Assembly: GCF_020010905.1 (NCBI RefSeq)
Contig: NZ_JAGJBY010000001.1
Location: 4,484,001 to 4,548,000, forward strand
Length of the DNA stretch: 64,000 nt
DNA from: Streptomyces acidiscabies
Lineage (GTDB): Bacteria; Actinomycetota; Actinomycetes; Streptomycetales; Streptomycetaceae
Direction: 5' to 3'
In this document: one piece after another, positions 23,047 through 30,218 of the stretch
Position numbering within the stretch: position 1 is the first letter of the stretch
How the letters are laid out: every line of letters starts with the position of its first letter
Notes under the pieces: model-generated
The model's input: the letters and a program-made list of their open reading frames with translations, nothing else
What the model was told of the DNA's origin: nothing
Database searches by the model: none
Translations under genes and position numbers: made by a program

Positions 23047-23354
23047 CGGGGCTCCTCCAGCGCTTCCAGGGTTTGGAGGCGGGCCCGTAACTCGGTGTTC
23101 TCGCGGGTGAGTTGGTCCCTTCGTGCCTTCGTGGACAGTGCCGGGTCGTCCTCCCACCAGTCGATGCCCATCTCCTTCGCCTTGTCGACGGAGACGACGA
23201 CCAGGCGGAGCTTGACGGTGAGGAGTTCGATGTCGAGGAGGTTGATGCGGATGTCGCCCGCGATGACGATGCCCTTGTCGAGGACGCGCTCCAGGATGTC
23301 GGCGAGGTTGGCGCCGCCGGTGCCGTTGTAGGGGTCGGGGAGGCGGCTGGGCAT
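23043..23354 (-). CDS. gvpJ: Gas vesicle protein GvpJ
   Basis: A 103-residue GvpA-family protein. NLADILERVLDKGIVIAGDIRINLLDIELLTVKLRLVVVSVDKAKEMGIDWW is the conserved core, followed by a predicted coiled segment (RDQLTRENTELRARLQTLEALEE). The ATG at 23354 lies 2 bp after the gvpZ stop. Codon 89 is TTA (plus-strand 23088-23090), so full-length GvpJ should require the bldA leucyl-tRNA. GvpJ is essential in other gas-vesicle systems, so this could time vesicle assembly to development (inference). Confidence 0.92.
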   Translation of the reverse strand: MPSRLPDPYNGTGGANLADILERVLDKGIVIAGDIRINLLDIELLTVKLRLVVVSVDKAKEMGIDWWEDDPALSTKARRDQLTRENTELRARLQTLEALEEPR

Positions 23355-23356
23355 GG

Positions 23357-24421
23357 TCAACGCCGGCTCCGGGGGGCGCGGTGGATGCGGGCGGGGGTGT
23401 CGGTGGGCTGCTCGGGGGCGTCCTCCTCGGTGTCGAGGGTGTCGTCGGGCTCCTCGTCGGCCTCCGGTTCCTCCTCGTCGTACTCCAACTCTTCGGCGTC
23501 CGCCTCTTCGTCCTCGTACTCGTCGGGGGGCGCGGCCTCCTCCTCGTACTCGGCCTCCAACTCCTCGCCGTCCTCGGTGTCCTGGACGTCTTCTTCGGCC
23601 ATCGCGTCCTCGTGGCTCAGCACGACCTTGCCGTCGTGGATCTCGCCCCGCCAGCCCTCCTCCGACTCGCCCTTGAGGGTGATGAAGCGGGCGTAGTTCT
23701 TGAGGTCGAGGCGGGTGCGGCGGCCCTGGGCGCGCCAGAGGTTGCCGGTGCGTTCGAAGAGGCCCGCGGGGTAGTACTCGATGACCAGCAGGACGCGGGT
23801 CAGGTTGTCGGCGAGGCGGTGGAAGGTGACCGCGCCCTTCGTGGTCCCCTTGGCGCCCTGCGAGGTCCACGCGATCCGCTCGTCCGGGACCTGCTGCGTG
23901 GTCATCGCCTGCCAACTCCGGCTGGACCAGAAGACCTTGAGGCGCCAGTCGGAACGCGTGTCGTCCGCGCGGTCGGCGCTCTTGACGCCCTTCGCGAAGG
24001 AGCCGAAGTCCTGGAAGCGGGTCCACTGGTCGTAGGCGGTGCGCAGCGGGACGCCGACGTCGACGTGTTCCATGACGACCGTCGGCTTCTTGCCGGCGGC
24101 GCTCTTGCTCTTCTTGCCCTTTTTGCCGAGGCCCTTGAGCGCCTCCTTGACGTTGTCCTTCGCGCGGACCGCGCCGACTTCGAGGGCTGTGCGCAACGGC
24201 CCCTTGCCCTCGGCGAGTTTGCGTCCGCCGTCCAGCGCGAGGCGGGCGAAGCCGGGGCTCTCGCCGGACGCGATGTCGTTCAACTTGACGGTGGTCTCGC
24301 CGAGTTTGTGGCCGGCGCCGACCAGGAGGCGCTGTGCCTGGGCGGCGACGTAGTCGCGTACCTCCGCCTTGAGCCGGTCGGCGGCTTCGCTGCGGGCCAT
24401 GCCGGAGAGGGTGTCGGTCAC
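23357..24421 (-). CDS. gvpZ: GvpZ-like SRPBCC-domain protein with acidic tail
   Basis: A 354-residue protein encoded in the gas-vesicle operon. Residues 1-100 are helical and charged with a Lys-rich stretch (KGLGKKGKKSKSAAGKK). Residues about 113-255 are an SRPBCC/START-like (polyketide cyclase/dehydrase) domain: VVMEHVDVGVPLRTAYDQWTRFQDF, then SWQAMTTQQVPDERIAWTSQGAKGTTKGAVTFHRL. From about residue 268 the tail is extremely acidic with long Glu/Asp runs. The Streptomyces operon order O-A-F-G-Y-Z-J-L-S-K identifies it as gvpZ. The function is unknown; a scaffold or lipid-binding role is possible. The GTG start overlaps gvpY by GTGA. Confidence 0.82.
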   Translation of the reverse strand: MTDTLSGMARSEAADRLKAEVRDYVAAQAQRLLVGAGHKLGETTVKLNDIASGESPGFARLALDGGRKLAEGKGPLRTALEVGAVRAKDNVKEALKGLGKKGKKSKSAAGKKPTVVMEHVDVGVPLRTAYDQWTRFQDFGSFAKGVKSADRADDTRSDWRLKVFWSSRSWQAMTTQQVPDERIAWTSQGAKGTTKGAVTFHRLADNLTRVLLVIEYYPAGLFERTGNLWRAQGRRTRLDLKNYARFITLKGESEEGWRGEIHDGKVVLSHEDAMAEEDVQDTEDGEELEAEYEEEAAPPDEYEDEEADAEELEYDEEEPEADEEPDDTLDTEEDAPEQPTDTPARIHRAPRSRR

Positions 24422-25029
24422 CGCTCGTCACCCCGCTTCGGGGAGCGTGCCGGGGACTTCTTGGCCGTGCGGGGAGCGGCCTTTTTGACGACGCGGTCCG
24501 GGGAGGCGGTCTTCTTGGCGGCGGCGGCGGCGGCGGTGGTGGTGGCTTGCTTGGCGCCGGACGTCTTCTTCCGGGGCCTGCTCGGACGATCGGCCTTGGC
24601 GCGCCCCTGCCCGGCGTCCGCCTCGGCATCGGTGTCCGCCTCGGCATCAGTGCTCGCCTCGGCACCGATGTCGTCGAGGCCCTCTTCCCGGTCGCCCCCC
24701 ACCCCCGGGACCACCCCGTCCAACCGCCCCCGCACCTCCGCCGTACGCCCGTGCAACCGTCCTGCCAGCGAGTCCAGTTGGCGTTCAACGACCGCCCCCG
24801 TCGCCGCCCGCCCCACTCCCCGCAGATCCTCCCGGAGTTGATCCCCGATCTCCTTGAACTGCGGGTTGTTCTGGAGCTGTTGGGAGACCAGATCGGCGAC
24901 TCCCCTCGGCGTGAGGTTCAGCCGCTTGCCCGCCACCACGGAGCCGACGGCCAGCGCCAGTTTCAACTTCCGTGTGCGGCCCAGGAGATAGCCGGCCCCG
25001 ATCGCGAGGCCCAGTGCCGTTCGGTTCAT
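24418..25029 (-). CDS. gvpY: GvpY-like protein with basic Lys/Ala-rich tail
   Basis: A 203-residue protein with a hydrophobic N-terminal segment (TALGLAIGAGYLLGRTRKLKLALAVGSVVAG) that may associate with membranes or vesicle walls, a middle helical domain (VADLVSQQLQNNPQFKEIGDQLREDL), an acidic patch, and a strongly basic C-terminal tail resembling histone H1 tails (KKTASPDRVVKKAAPRTAKK). It matches the position and style of gvpY in Streptomyces gas-vesicle operons. The adjacent gvpZ product has the opposite charge at its C-terminus, so the two tails may pair. It is coupled by ATGA to gvpG and GTGA to gvpZ. Confidence 0.8.
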   Translation of the reverse strand: MNRTALGLAIGAGYLLGRTRKLKLALAVGSVVAGKRLNLTPRGVADLVSQQLQNNPQFKEIGDQLREDLRGVGRAATGAVVERQLDSLAGRLHGRTAEVRGRLDGVVPGVGGDREEGLDDIGAEASTDAEADTDAEADAGQGRAKADRPSRPRKKTSGAKQATTTAAAAAAKKTASPDRVVKKAAPRTAKKSPARSPKRGDER

Positions 25030-25277
25030 CGTGTCGTCCCGTCGCCTGTTCGCGTACTCGTCTCCAGCCGGTCGAGGAGCTGGTCCTCGGCCCGGTCGAA
25101 CTCCTCCGCCGTGATCTCGCCATCCGTCAGGAGCCGTTCCAGACGGGCGAGTTCGGCGCGGATCGCGGCGGGGTCGTAGTAGATCCGCTCCGCCTCCCGC
25201 AGCACCTGCCCGATCACCCACGCACTGCCGCGCACCGGAGCGAACGGCAGCAGCAGTACTTCCCCGATGAGTCCCAT
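25026..25277 (-). CDS. gvpG: Gas vesicle protein GvpG
   Basis: An 83-residue protein with the GvpG core MGLIGEVLLLPFAPVRGSAWVIGQVLREAERIYYDPAAIRAELARLERLLTDGEITAEEFDRAEDQLLDRLE. GvpG is a small accessory protein of vesicle assembly that works with GvpF/L. The ATG at 25277 is 3 bp after the gvpF stop and the stop overlaps the gvpY start. Confidence 0.93.
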   Translation of the reverse strand: MGLIGEVLLLPFAPVRGSAWVIGQVLREAERIYYDPAAIRAELARLERLLTDGEITAEEFDRAEDQLLDRLETSTRTGDGTTR

Positions 25278-25280
25278 CCG

Positions 25281-26009
25281 TCACTCCGGCCCGGGCTCCA
25301 CGAAGCTGTACGGCGGCAGCGGCCCGGCGAGGCGGACCTCAAGGTGCGCGTGGGTCTTGCGGAACGCCTCCACGGCCTCCGCGAACGCCGCCGAGGCGTC
25401 CCGCTCGACCAGGAAGGAGACGTTGGCGAGCCAGCCCGTGGACTCGGGCCCCGGTTCGACGGCGACGGCGAGCGGCTCCAGCGCGCTCCGCACGGCGGCG
25501 GCGTCCTCCGCCTCGCGGGCCCGCACGGCGCCGGCGACCATCTCGCCGAACCGCAGCTTCCGCTCGTAACTCCCTCCGCCGTCCCGCCGGTTGGCCTCGG
25601 CGAGGGCGCGCAGCTCCGCGGTGTCGGCGAGCACCCGGTGCAGGACCGCCTCCTCCAGATGGCTGGCCTTGACGTTGTACTCGACCTTGTCGTCCAGCGC
25701 CCGCAGCCGCTCCCGGTAGTGCTCGGCGCGCTCGGCCAGCACCTCGGTGACGGCGGAGTCGTCGGGGGCGACGCTGCCGAACCGCATGGGCAGCACACAG
25801 CCCCGCGCCCCCGCTTCGGCCAGCACCTCCTGGTGGGCGAGCAGGTCGCGCCGCTTGGGCCGCAGCCCCGCGGGCGCGTCGCTGACCAGCGCCGCCAGCG
25901 GGCCCGCCCGCAGCACGCGCACGGTTGTCGGCGGATCGCCCACGCCCTTGCCGCCTTCGGGCAGGGCCGGGTGCGAACTCGCGGCGATGCCGTAGACGTA
26001 CGTACTCAC
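25281..26009 (-). CDS. gvpF: Gas vesicle protein GvpF/GvpL family (GvpF)
   Basis: A 242-residue GvpL/F-family protein with TYVYGIAASSHP, LAALVSDAPAGLRPKRRDLLAHQEVLAEAGARGCVLPMRFGSVAPDDSAVTEVL and DDKVEYNVKAS, all conserved family segments. GvpF is thought to be a chaperone-like protein at the growing vesicle. The GTG at 26009 overlaps the gvpA stop (GTGA). It differs clearly from the gvpL product, so the two are old paralogs rather than a recent duplication. Confidence 0.92.
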   Translation of the reverse strand: MSTYVYGIAASSHPALPEGGKGVGDPPTTVRVLRAGPLAALVSDAPAGLRPKRRDLLAHQEVLAEAGARGCVLPMRFGSVAPDDSAVTEVLAERAEHYRERLRALDDKVEYNVKASHLEEAVLHRVLADTAELRALAEANRRDGGGSYERKLRFGEMVAGAVRAREAEDAAAVRSALEPLAVAVEPGPESTGWLANVSFLVERDASAAFAEAVEAFRKTHAHLEVRLAGPLPPYSFVEPGPE

Positions 26010-26437
26010 TCCGACTCCTCCCTCCGGCGCGCGGTCGTGCTCCTGCGGCGCGGCTTCGGCTGCCCGTCGCCGTCGGACTCCTGCTCGTCGCGGGCCTGCC
26101 GGAAGGCGCCGGCGACCGTCTCGGCCGCGCCGGACAGCGCGCCCTTCGACTTGCCGCGCGCCCCCGACTCGGTGATCTCGCCCACGAGTTCGGGCAGCCC
26201 GGGGTCGCGGTGCGGCCCCGCCTCCAGGTCCAGGCGGTTGCACGCCTCGGCGAACCGCAGATACGTGTCGACGCTGGCCACGACGACCCGTACGTCGATC
26301 TTGAGGATCTCGATCCCGACCAGGGAGACGCGGACGAACACGTCGATCACGAGTCCCCGGTCGAGGATGAGTTCCAGGACGTCGTAGAGACCACTGGTAC
26401 CGCCTCCACCGCCGGTCTGTGCCGGGACGACGGTCAT
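26006..26437 (-). CDS. gvpA: Gas vesicle structural protein GvpA
   Basis: Main gas-vesicle wall protein family, 143 residues. The core SGLYDVLELILDRGLVIDVFVRVSLVGIEILKIDVRVVVASVDTYLRFAEACNRLDLEA is highly conserved. Unlike the ~70-residue GvpA of cyanobacteria and haloarchaea, it has a C-terminal extension with ARGKSKGALSGAAETVAGAF and a basic tail, as in other Streptomyces. I use the ATG at 26437 (MTVVPAQ) because AGGAGG lies 10 bases upstream and homologs start there; ATGs at 26446 and 26458 are in frame. Gas vesicles have not been seen readily in streptomycetes, so the cellular role is open. Confidence 0.92.
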   Translation of the reverse strand: MTVVPAQTGGGGGTSGLYDVLELILDRGLVIDVFVRVSLVGIEILKIDVRVVVASVDTYLRFAEACNRLDLEAGPHRDPGLPELVGEITESGARGKSKGALSGAAETVAGAFRQARDEQESDGDGQPKPRRRSTTARRREESE

Positions 26438-26495
26438 GTCGGCCATGCCTCCTCGCATGGTGGGGGAACGTTCGGTTTCGGTGCGGGCCGGCCGC

Positions 26496-26768
26496 TCAGT
26501 GCGGGTCGGCGCGCCCGCGCTCGTAGCGGCGGACGCGCCGGTAGGCCGTGACCCGGCCCTGCGGGTCGAGGTCGACCCGGTATCCCGCCATCAGGCTCAT
26601 CGTGTCGGGCACCCGGGCGAGTTCGAGCACCTCGATCTCCAACGACCAGCCGTCGTCGGTGCGTTCGAAGGACGACACGGTCTCTGCGGCGGTTCCGGTC
26701 AGCTCCGTGAGCTGTTCGCGGGCCCGGTTCAGCACTTCCATGGGCTCGGGTAAGCCGCCGTCCGTCAT
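26496..26768 (-). CDS. gvpO: Gas vesicle protein GvpO
   Basis: A 90-residue GvpO family protein and first gene of the operon: VLNRAREQLTELTGTAAETVSSFERTDDGWSLEIEVLELARVPDTMSLMAGYRVDLDPQGRVTAYRRVRRYERG. GvpO is proposed to regulate expression of gvp genes in haloarchaea. Codon 6 is TTA (plus-strand 26751-26753), which would place the whole coupled operon under bldA tRNA control at its first gene. The start ATG has only a weak GGGCGG ribosome site. The leader upstream contains a GAAGGGC hairpin at 26800-26817. Confidence 0.92.
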   Translation of the reverse strand: MTDGGLPEPMEVLNRAREQLTELTGTAAETVSSFERTDDGWSLEIEVLELARVPDTMSLMAGYRVDLDPQGRVTAYRRVRRYERGRADPH

Positions 26769-26799
26769 GATCGCCGCCCGTTGTCCGGTGTCGAGTTGT

Positions 26800-26817
26800 G
26801 AAGGGCTTGTGCCCTTC
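26800..26817 (-). promoter_or_regulatory. Hairpin in the gvpO leader
   Basis: GAAGGGC (26800-26806) and GCCCTTC (26811-26817) form a perfect 7-bp stem with a 4-base loop, about 32 bases upstream of the gvpO ATG. TGTCGAGT occurs on both sides as a direct repeat. Further upstream on the minus strand, TTGACA followed 17 bases later by TCGACA is a possible promoter. The hairpin may be an attenuator or an operator. Confidence 0.4.
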
Positions 26818-26882
26818 GAGTGTCGAGTGGCCCCAACTCCCGCTGTCAAACCTTCAGTTGGCGGCGCGGGCTCGTGGCGGGT

Positions 26883-28235
26883 TCAGTCCTTGGCGTGCTT
26901 CGGGGTCGGCGCGACGATCGGCGACGCGTTCTCCGGCTCGCCGCCCGGCGTGCGCGGCAGCTCCGGCGAGGCCGTGTCCAACGGCACCGACCAGGCGCGT
27001 ACCAGGCCCAACTGGACGTTCTGGCGCGGGAGTACGGCGTCCAGGAGCCAGTCCGCCGCGACCCGGACGCGGTTGCCGGGGAGCGCGGCGAGGTGGTAGC
27101 CGCGGGTGACGAGGCCGGCGGGGAGGCCGGAGAGGGGGAGGCCCAGCGGGTCGGCCGCCGCCTCGCCGCCGCCGAGGTCGACCACGAAGCCCAAGTCCTT
27201 GTGGTGGTACGGGCGTTGGGCGCGGCCGGTGAGGGAGGCTGCGACGTTCTCTGCCACCAACTTGCCTTGCCGCCACGCGTGTTGTGCCGTCATCGCCGTG
27301 AACTCGCCCGGCCTGTCGGTGTCCGGGACCGCGGCGACGTCGCCGCATGCGAACACCTCGGGCCTGCCCGGTACTTGGAGGGTCGGCTCGACGAGGATGC
27401 GGCCCCGCTCCAACGGGAGGCCCAGCGACTCGGCGAGCGGGTCGGGGCGTACGCCCACGCACCACACGAGCGTCCGGGTGGGGACCGACTCGCCGTCCGT
27501 CAGCAGGACGCCGTCCTTCCTCGCCTCCTTCACGGACGTCCCCGTCCGCACTTCCACGCCCCGCTCGCCCAGTACGCGTGTCGCCGTGCGCGAGAGGCGT
27601 TCGTCCAGCTCCGGGAGGATGCGCGGGGCCGTGTCCAGGAGGAGCCAGCGGGTCGTGAGGGCCTCGTGGCGCGGCCGGGTTCGCTGCAACGCGTCCGTGA
27701 ACAGGCGGCCCTGGGCGGCGACTTCGGTGCCGGTGTAGCCCGCGCCGACGACCACGAACGTACAGCGCGCCGCCGGGTCGTCCTCCGTCGCGGCGAGTTC
27801 CATCTGCCGGGTGATGTGATCCCTCAGGTACAGCGCCTCGGGGAGGCCCCGGAAGCCGTGCGCGTACTCGGTGACGCCGGGGACGGGCAGCAGCTTGTTC
27901 ACGCTGCCGACGGCGAGCACGAGACGGTCGTACGGCAGCGAGCCGGTACCGCCCTCCGGTCCCCGGTAGTGCACGGCCCGGTGATCGAGGTCCACCCGGT
28001 CGGCTTCCCCGAGCACGATCCGTACGTCCCGCAGGGTGCCGGGCAGAGAGACGGCGACCCTGCGCGGCTCCAGGACGCCGGTCGCGACCTGCGGCAGCAG
28101 GGGGAGGTACAGGAAGTGGTCGGTCGGATTGAGCACGGTGATCTCGGCCCGCCCTCGCGCCGCTCGCGCGAGCTGCCGAGCGGCACGGTATCCGGCGAAG
28201 CCGGCTCCGACGATGAGGATGCGGGGGCGGCTCAT
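26883..28235 (-). CDS. Type II NADH dehydrogenase-like FAD/NAD(P) oxidoreductase
   Basis: Pyridine nucleotide-disulfide-like oxidoreductase of 450 residues. The FAD-binding motif GAGFAG is at residues 9-14, the NAD(P)-binding VVVGAGYTGTEVA lies near 170-182, and FACGDVAAV near 310 is the second FAD contact. The C-terminal WLLDAVLPRQNVQLGLVRAW fits the membrane-associating end of NDH-2 enzymes. It would pass electrons from NADH to menaquinone without pumping protons. It lies 114 bp downstream of the gvpO start and is read in the same direction; a homolog adjoins gas-vesicle genes in other Streptomyces as I recall. Confidence 0.88.
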   Translation of the reverse strand: MSRPRILIVGAGFAGYRAARQLARAARGRAEITVLNPTDHFLYLPLLPQVATGVLEPRRVAVSLPGTLRDVRIVLGEADRVDLDHRAVHYRGPEGGTGSLPYDRLVLAVGSVNKLLPVPGVTEYAHGFRGLPEALYLRDHITRQMELAATEDDPAARCTFVVVGAGYTGTEVAAQGRLFTDALQRTRPRHEALTTRWLLLDTAPRILPELDERLSRTATRVLGERGVEVRTGTSVKEARKDGVLLTDGESVPTRTLVWCVGVRPDPLAESLGLPLERGRILVEPTLQVPGRPEVFACGDVAAVPDTDRPGEFTAMTAQHAWRQGKLVAENVAASLTGRAQRPYHHKDLGFVVDLGGGEAAADPLGLPLSGLPAGLVTRGYHLAALPGNRVRVAADWLLDAVLPRQNVQLGLVRAWSVPLDTASPELPRTPGGEPENASPIVAPTPKHAKD

Positions 28236-28318
28236 GGGGGCTCCTGGGGTGGTGGGAGGGGGTGGGGGGTGCCGGAGGGTGGGCGGCTGCGGGGTGCGTC
28301 GTGGTTGCTCGCGCAGTT

Positions 28319-28414
28319 CCCCGCGCCCCTGAAAAAGCCACGGTCACCGTTCGTCTTTGAGGGGCGCGGGGCTGTATCGCTTTGCGGCTCCGCCACGTGG
28401 GCGCGACCAGCCCC
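28319..28414. repeat. Streptomyces-type intergenic GC-rich inverted repeat element
   Basis: CCCCGCGCCCCT at 28319-28330 pairs perfectly with AGGGGCGCGGGG at 28360-28371. The right arm continues into a longer element (28360-28414) containing GGGGCTGTAT, TTTGCGGCT and GCGCGACCAGCC that recurs at 45741-45795. Such elements are scattered between Streptomyces genes and can act as transcription terminators. Confidence 0.7.
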
Positions 28415-28427
28415 CGGCGGGCCTGGG

Positions 28428-28822
28428 CTGTTCGGATGGGCTGTGTGGGTCGGCCCTGTGCTGTTCAGGCGGGTCGTGTGGGTTGGGCCTGGGCTGTTTG
28501 GATGGGTTGCGTGGGTCGGCCCTGCGTTATTCAGGCGGGCCGTGTGGGTTGGGCCCGGGTTGCTCAGATGGGTCGTGTGGGCCGGTTCTGCGCTGTTCAG
28601 ATGGGCTGCGTGGGTTGGGCCCGGGTGTCCAGACGGGTCGTGTGGGTTGGGCCTGCGCTGTTCAGATGGGCCGCGTGGGTCGGACCTGGGCTGTTCAGAT
28701 GGGCCGTGTGGGTCGGACCTGGGCTGTTTAGGCGGGGCGTGTGGGTCGGACCTGGGCTGTTCAGGCGGGGCGTGTGGGTCGGGCCCGGCCTGTCCAGGCG
28801 GGGCGTGTGAGCCGGGCCCGGG
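28428..28822. repeat. Tandem array of twelve 33-bp repeats
   Basis: This gene-free stretch between the NDH-2 gene and the holin-like gene holds 12 head-to-tail copies of a 33-bp unit (one copy is 32 bp). Each begins CTGTTCAG(A/G) or a close variant, followed by GGG, CGTGTGGGT and a C/G-rich end. Units near 28660-28750 are almost identical while outer ones differ at several positions. There are no spacers. Because 33 is divisible by three, open frames run through on both strands, but none has a ribosome site or normal codon use. Possible roles include a protein-binding array or a structured transcript end; replication slippage may be the whole explanation. Confidence 0.9.
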
Positions 28823-28859
28823 CTGTTCAAGCGGGCCGGGCCCACGCGGCCCTCGCTCC

Positions 28860-29306
28860 TCAGATGGGTCGCTGTCGGGGTTCCGGCTGCGGTGGTGCCG
28901 CCGGTGGGTACGGGACTCCCGGGCCGCCCGTCGGCATCGGGCCCCGGAGCGCGTCCTCGCGGAGCTGGGCGCGGAGTTGGGCCTCCGGGTCCGACGGGGG
29001 TTCGTGGGGCGAGGTGTGCGGGCGGGCCGCTCCCCGCAGGGCGTACGCCGCCACTCCCAGGATCGCCGCCATGATCAGTGCCGCCGCCCAGCCCGGGAGG
29101 GCCGTGTCCAGGGCCAGGCCCACCGTGAGGGCCAGCGCCGCGCCCGCGTACAGGGCGACCGCGCCCGACGCGGCGTACAGGGTGGCCCGGCGCCGCTGCC
29201 TGCGCGTCTGCTCGCGCAGCTCCTCGCGGATCGTCTCCCGGGCGACCTCCGTCAACTCCTCGACCAGATGTTTGTCGAGATGTTCGAGATGGTCCATGCG
29301 TTTCAT
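28860..29306 (-). CDS. Phage-holin-family / small membrane protein
   Basis: A 148-residue membrane protein. The N-terminal 40 residues are a charged amphipathic helix (LDKHLVEELTEVARETIREELREQTRRQRRR), followed by two predicted transmembrane helices (TLYAASGAVALYAGAALALTVGLAL and WAAALIMAAILGVAAYAL) and a Pro/Gly-rich cytoplasmic tail. This layout fits the phage-holin-like family found in many Streptomyces chromosomes outside prophages. The ATG at 29306 is chosen because upstream codons are not conserved in style; the ribosome site is poor. No phage genes are nearby, so lysis is not implied. Divergent from the hemerythrin gene. Confidence 0.72.
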   Translation of the reverse strand: MKRMDHLEHLDKHLVEELTEVARETIREELREQTRRQRRRATLYAASGAVALYAGAALALTVGLALDTALPGWAAALIMAAILGVAAYALRGAARPHTSPHEPPSDPEAQLRAQLREDALRGPMPTGGPGVPYPPAAPPQPEPRQRPI

Positions 29307-29346
29307 GGCGGCCGGGTACCCCTCGGCGGCGGCGCGTAACGCGACG

Positions 29347-29370
29347 GTTCGTACGGGGGCGGCGGGGTAC
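29347..29370 (+). promoter_or_regulatory. Possible SigB-type stress promoter
   Basis: GTTC at 29347-29350 and GGGTAC at 29365-29370 are separated by 14 bases, fitting the GNNT-N14-16-GGGTAC/T consensus of the Streptomyces SigB family. It points towards the hemerythrin gene about 170 bp downstream. The consensus is short and this GC-rich sequence can match by chance. Confidence 0.3.
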
Positions 29371-29543
29371 CCGGCGGGCGTCCGAGGCCTTGCCGTCGCC
29401 CCCCGGAGGGCGGGCCGGGCGACCTCATCGGGACGCCTCCCGCATGGGCGCAGCACCTCCCTGTCCCCGCTCGCACGCAGCCGGGAACCCGGGGGAGCGC
29501 GACGGCAGGACCTGTACACCCCCGTACGTAAGGAGAACCGGCC

Positions 29544-30104
29544 ATGGGCCACGGCGGAGACGTCATCGTCGAACTCACCACCGACCACCGGGAAGTGGAG
29601 GAACTGTTCGCCCGTATCGAGGCGCTCCCGCCGGGGGACGCACGGCGCCGCGACCTCGCCGACAAGGCCGTGATCGAGCTGGTCCGGCACTCGGTGGCCG
29701 AGGAGATGTACCTCTACCCGGCCGTCCGCACCGCCCTCCCCGACGGCGACCGGGTCGCCGACAAGGAGATCGCCGACCACTCCGAGGCCGAGCGCACGAT
29801 GAAGACCCTGGAGGGCCTCGGCGCCGACAAGCCGGAGTTCGACCGCCTGATCCGCGAGCTGATCGCGTCGGTCCGCTCGCACCTCCGCGACGAGGAGGAG
29901 ACCCTCTTCCCCCGCCTGCGCGAGGTCACCACCCCCGACGACCTGGCCAAACTCGGCGACCAGGTCCGCCACGCGAAGTCCACGGCCCCGACCCGCCCCC
30001 ACCCCTCGGCCCCGAACACCCCGCCGGCCAACAAGCTCCTGGCCCCCGGCACGGGGATGGTGGACCGCATCAGGGACGCACTGACGGGCCGCGGCAAGCA
30101 CTGA
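29544..30104 (+). CDS. Hemerythrin-domain protein
   Basis: A 186-residue hemerythrin HHE-type protein. Metal-ligand motifs are in order: LTTDHREVEELF, IELVRHSVAEEMYLYP, IADHSEAERTMKTLEG and VRSHLRDEEETLFPRL, giving the four-helix bundle with a di-iron site. The C-terminal 45 residues are a Pro-rich linker and a short helix. AAGGAG precedes the ATG. Likely an oxygen or redox sensor or iron store in stress conditions, fitting the stress-type neighbourhood. Confidence 0.9.
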   Translation: MGHGGDVIVELTTDHREVEELFARIEALPPGDARRRDLADKAVIELVRHSVAEEMYLYPAVRTALPDGDRVADKEIADHSEAERTMKTLEGLGADKPEFDRLIRELIASVRSHLRDEEETLFPRLREVTTPDDLAKLGDQVRHAKSTAPTRPHPSAPNTPPANKLLAPGTGMVDRIRDALTGRGKH

Positions 30105-30118
30105 GTGGCAAGCACTGA

Positions 30119-30148
30119 GTACTACCCGGGGACTACCTGAGGACTACG
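30119..30148 (-). repeat. Copy 1 of a 30-bp intergenic element with 11-bp-spaced GTAGT repeats
   Basis: Read on the minus strand this element starts CGTAGTCCTCAG and contains GTAGTC, GTAGTC and GTAGTA spaced 11 bases apart. It matches the element at 43399-43428 at 29 of 30 positions. Here it lies between convergent genes just after the hemerythrin stop, next to the terminator hairpin. Confidence 0.75.
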
Positions 30149-30160
30149 ACCGGAGGGCAG

Positions 30161-30210
30161 AGAGCCCGGGGCGGATGAGGCGATTCCCGACCTCACCCAC
30201 CCCGGGCTCT
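30161..30210. terminator. Bidirectional terminator hairpin
   Basis: AGAGCCCGGGG (30161-30171) and CCCCGGGCTCT (30200-30210) form an 11-bp perfect stem with a 28-base loop between the convergent hemerythrin and plasmid-stabilisation-like genes. There is no U-tract, as usual in Streptomyces. Confidence 0.7.
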
Positions 30211-30218
30211 GTCTCCCC

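Noticed and set aside
23381..24841. Long plus-strand frame opposite gvpZ/gvpY
   Set aside because: Shadow of the acidic and basic tails of those genes; composition is Val/Leu/Gly-rich noise and no start context is present.
28428..28822. CRISPR array
   Set aside because: Units are contiguous 33-bp copies without spacers and no cas genes are present; a tandem repeat, not CRISPR.
28357..28845. Repeat-encoded proteins (Gly/Cys-rich on plus, PGPTHT-type on minus)
   Set aside because: Frames exist only because the repeat unit is a multiple of three; no ribosome sites, and one 32-bp unit breaks the frame.
28860..29306. Prophage remnant based on the holin-like protein
   Set aside because: No other phage gene, integrase or attachment site nearby; this holin-like family is widespread in Streptomyces chromosomes.
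26820..29339. A very long plus-strand open frame opposite the NDH-2 gene and running through the 33-bp repeats
   Set aside because: It lies antisense to a well-supported gene and follows the repeat periodicity; open frames of this length are expected at this GC content. No ribosome site or family match.
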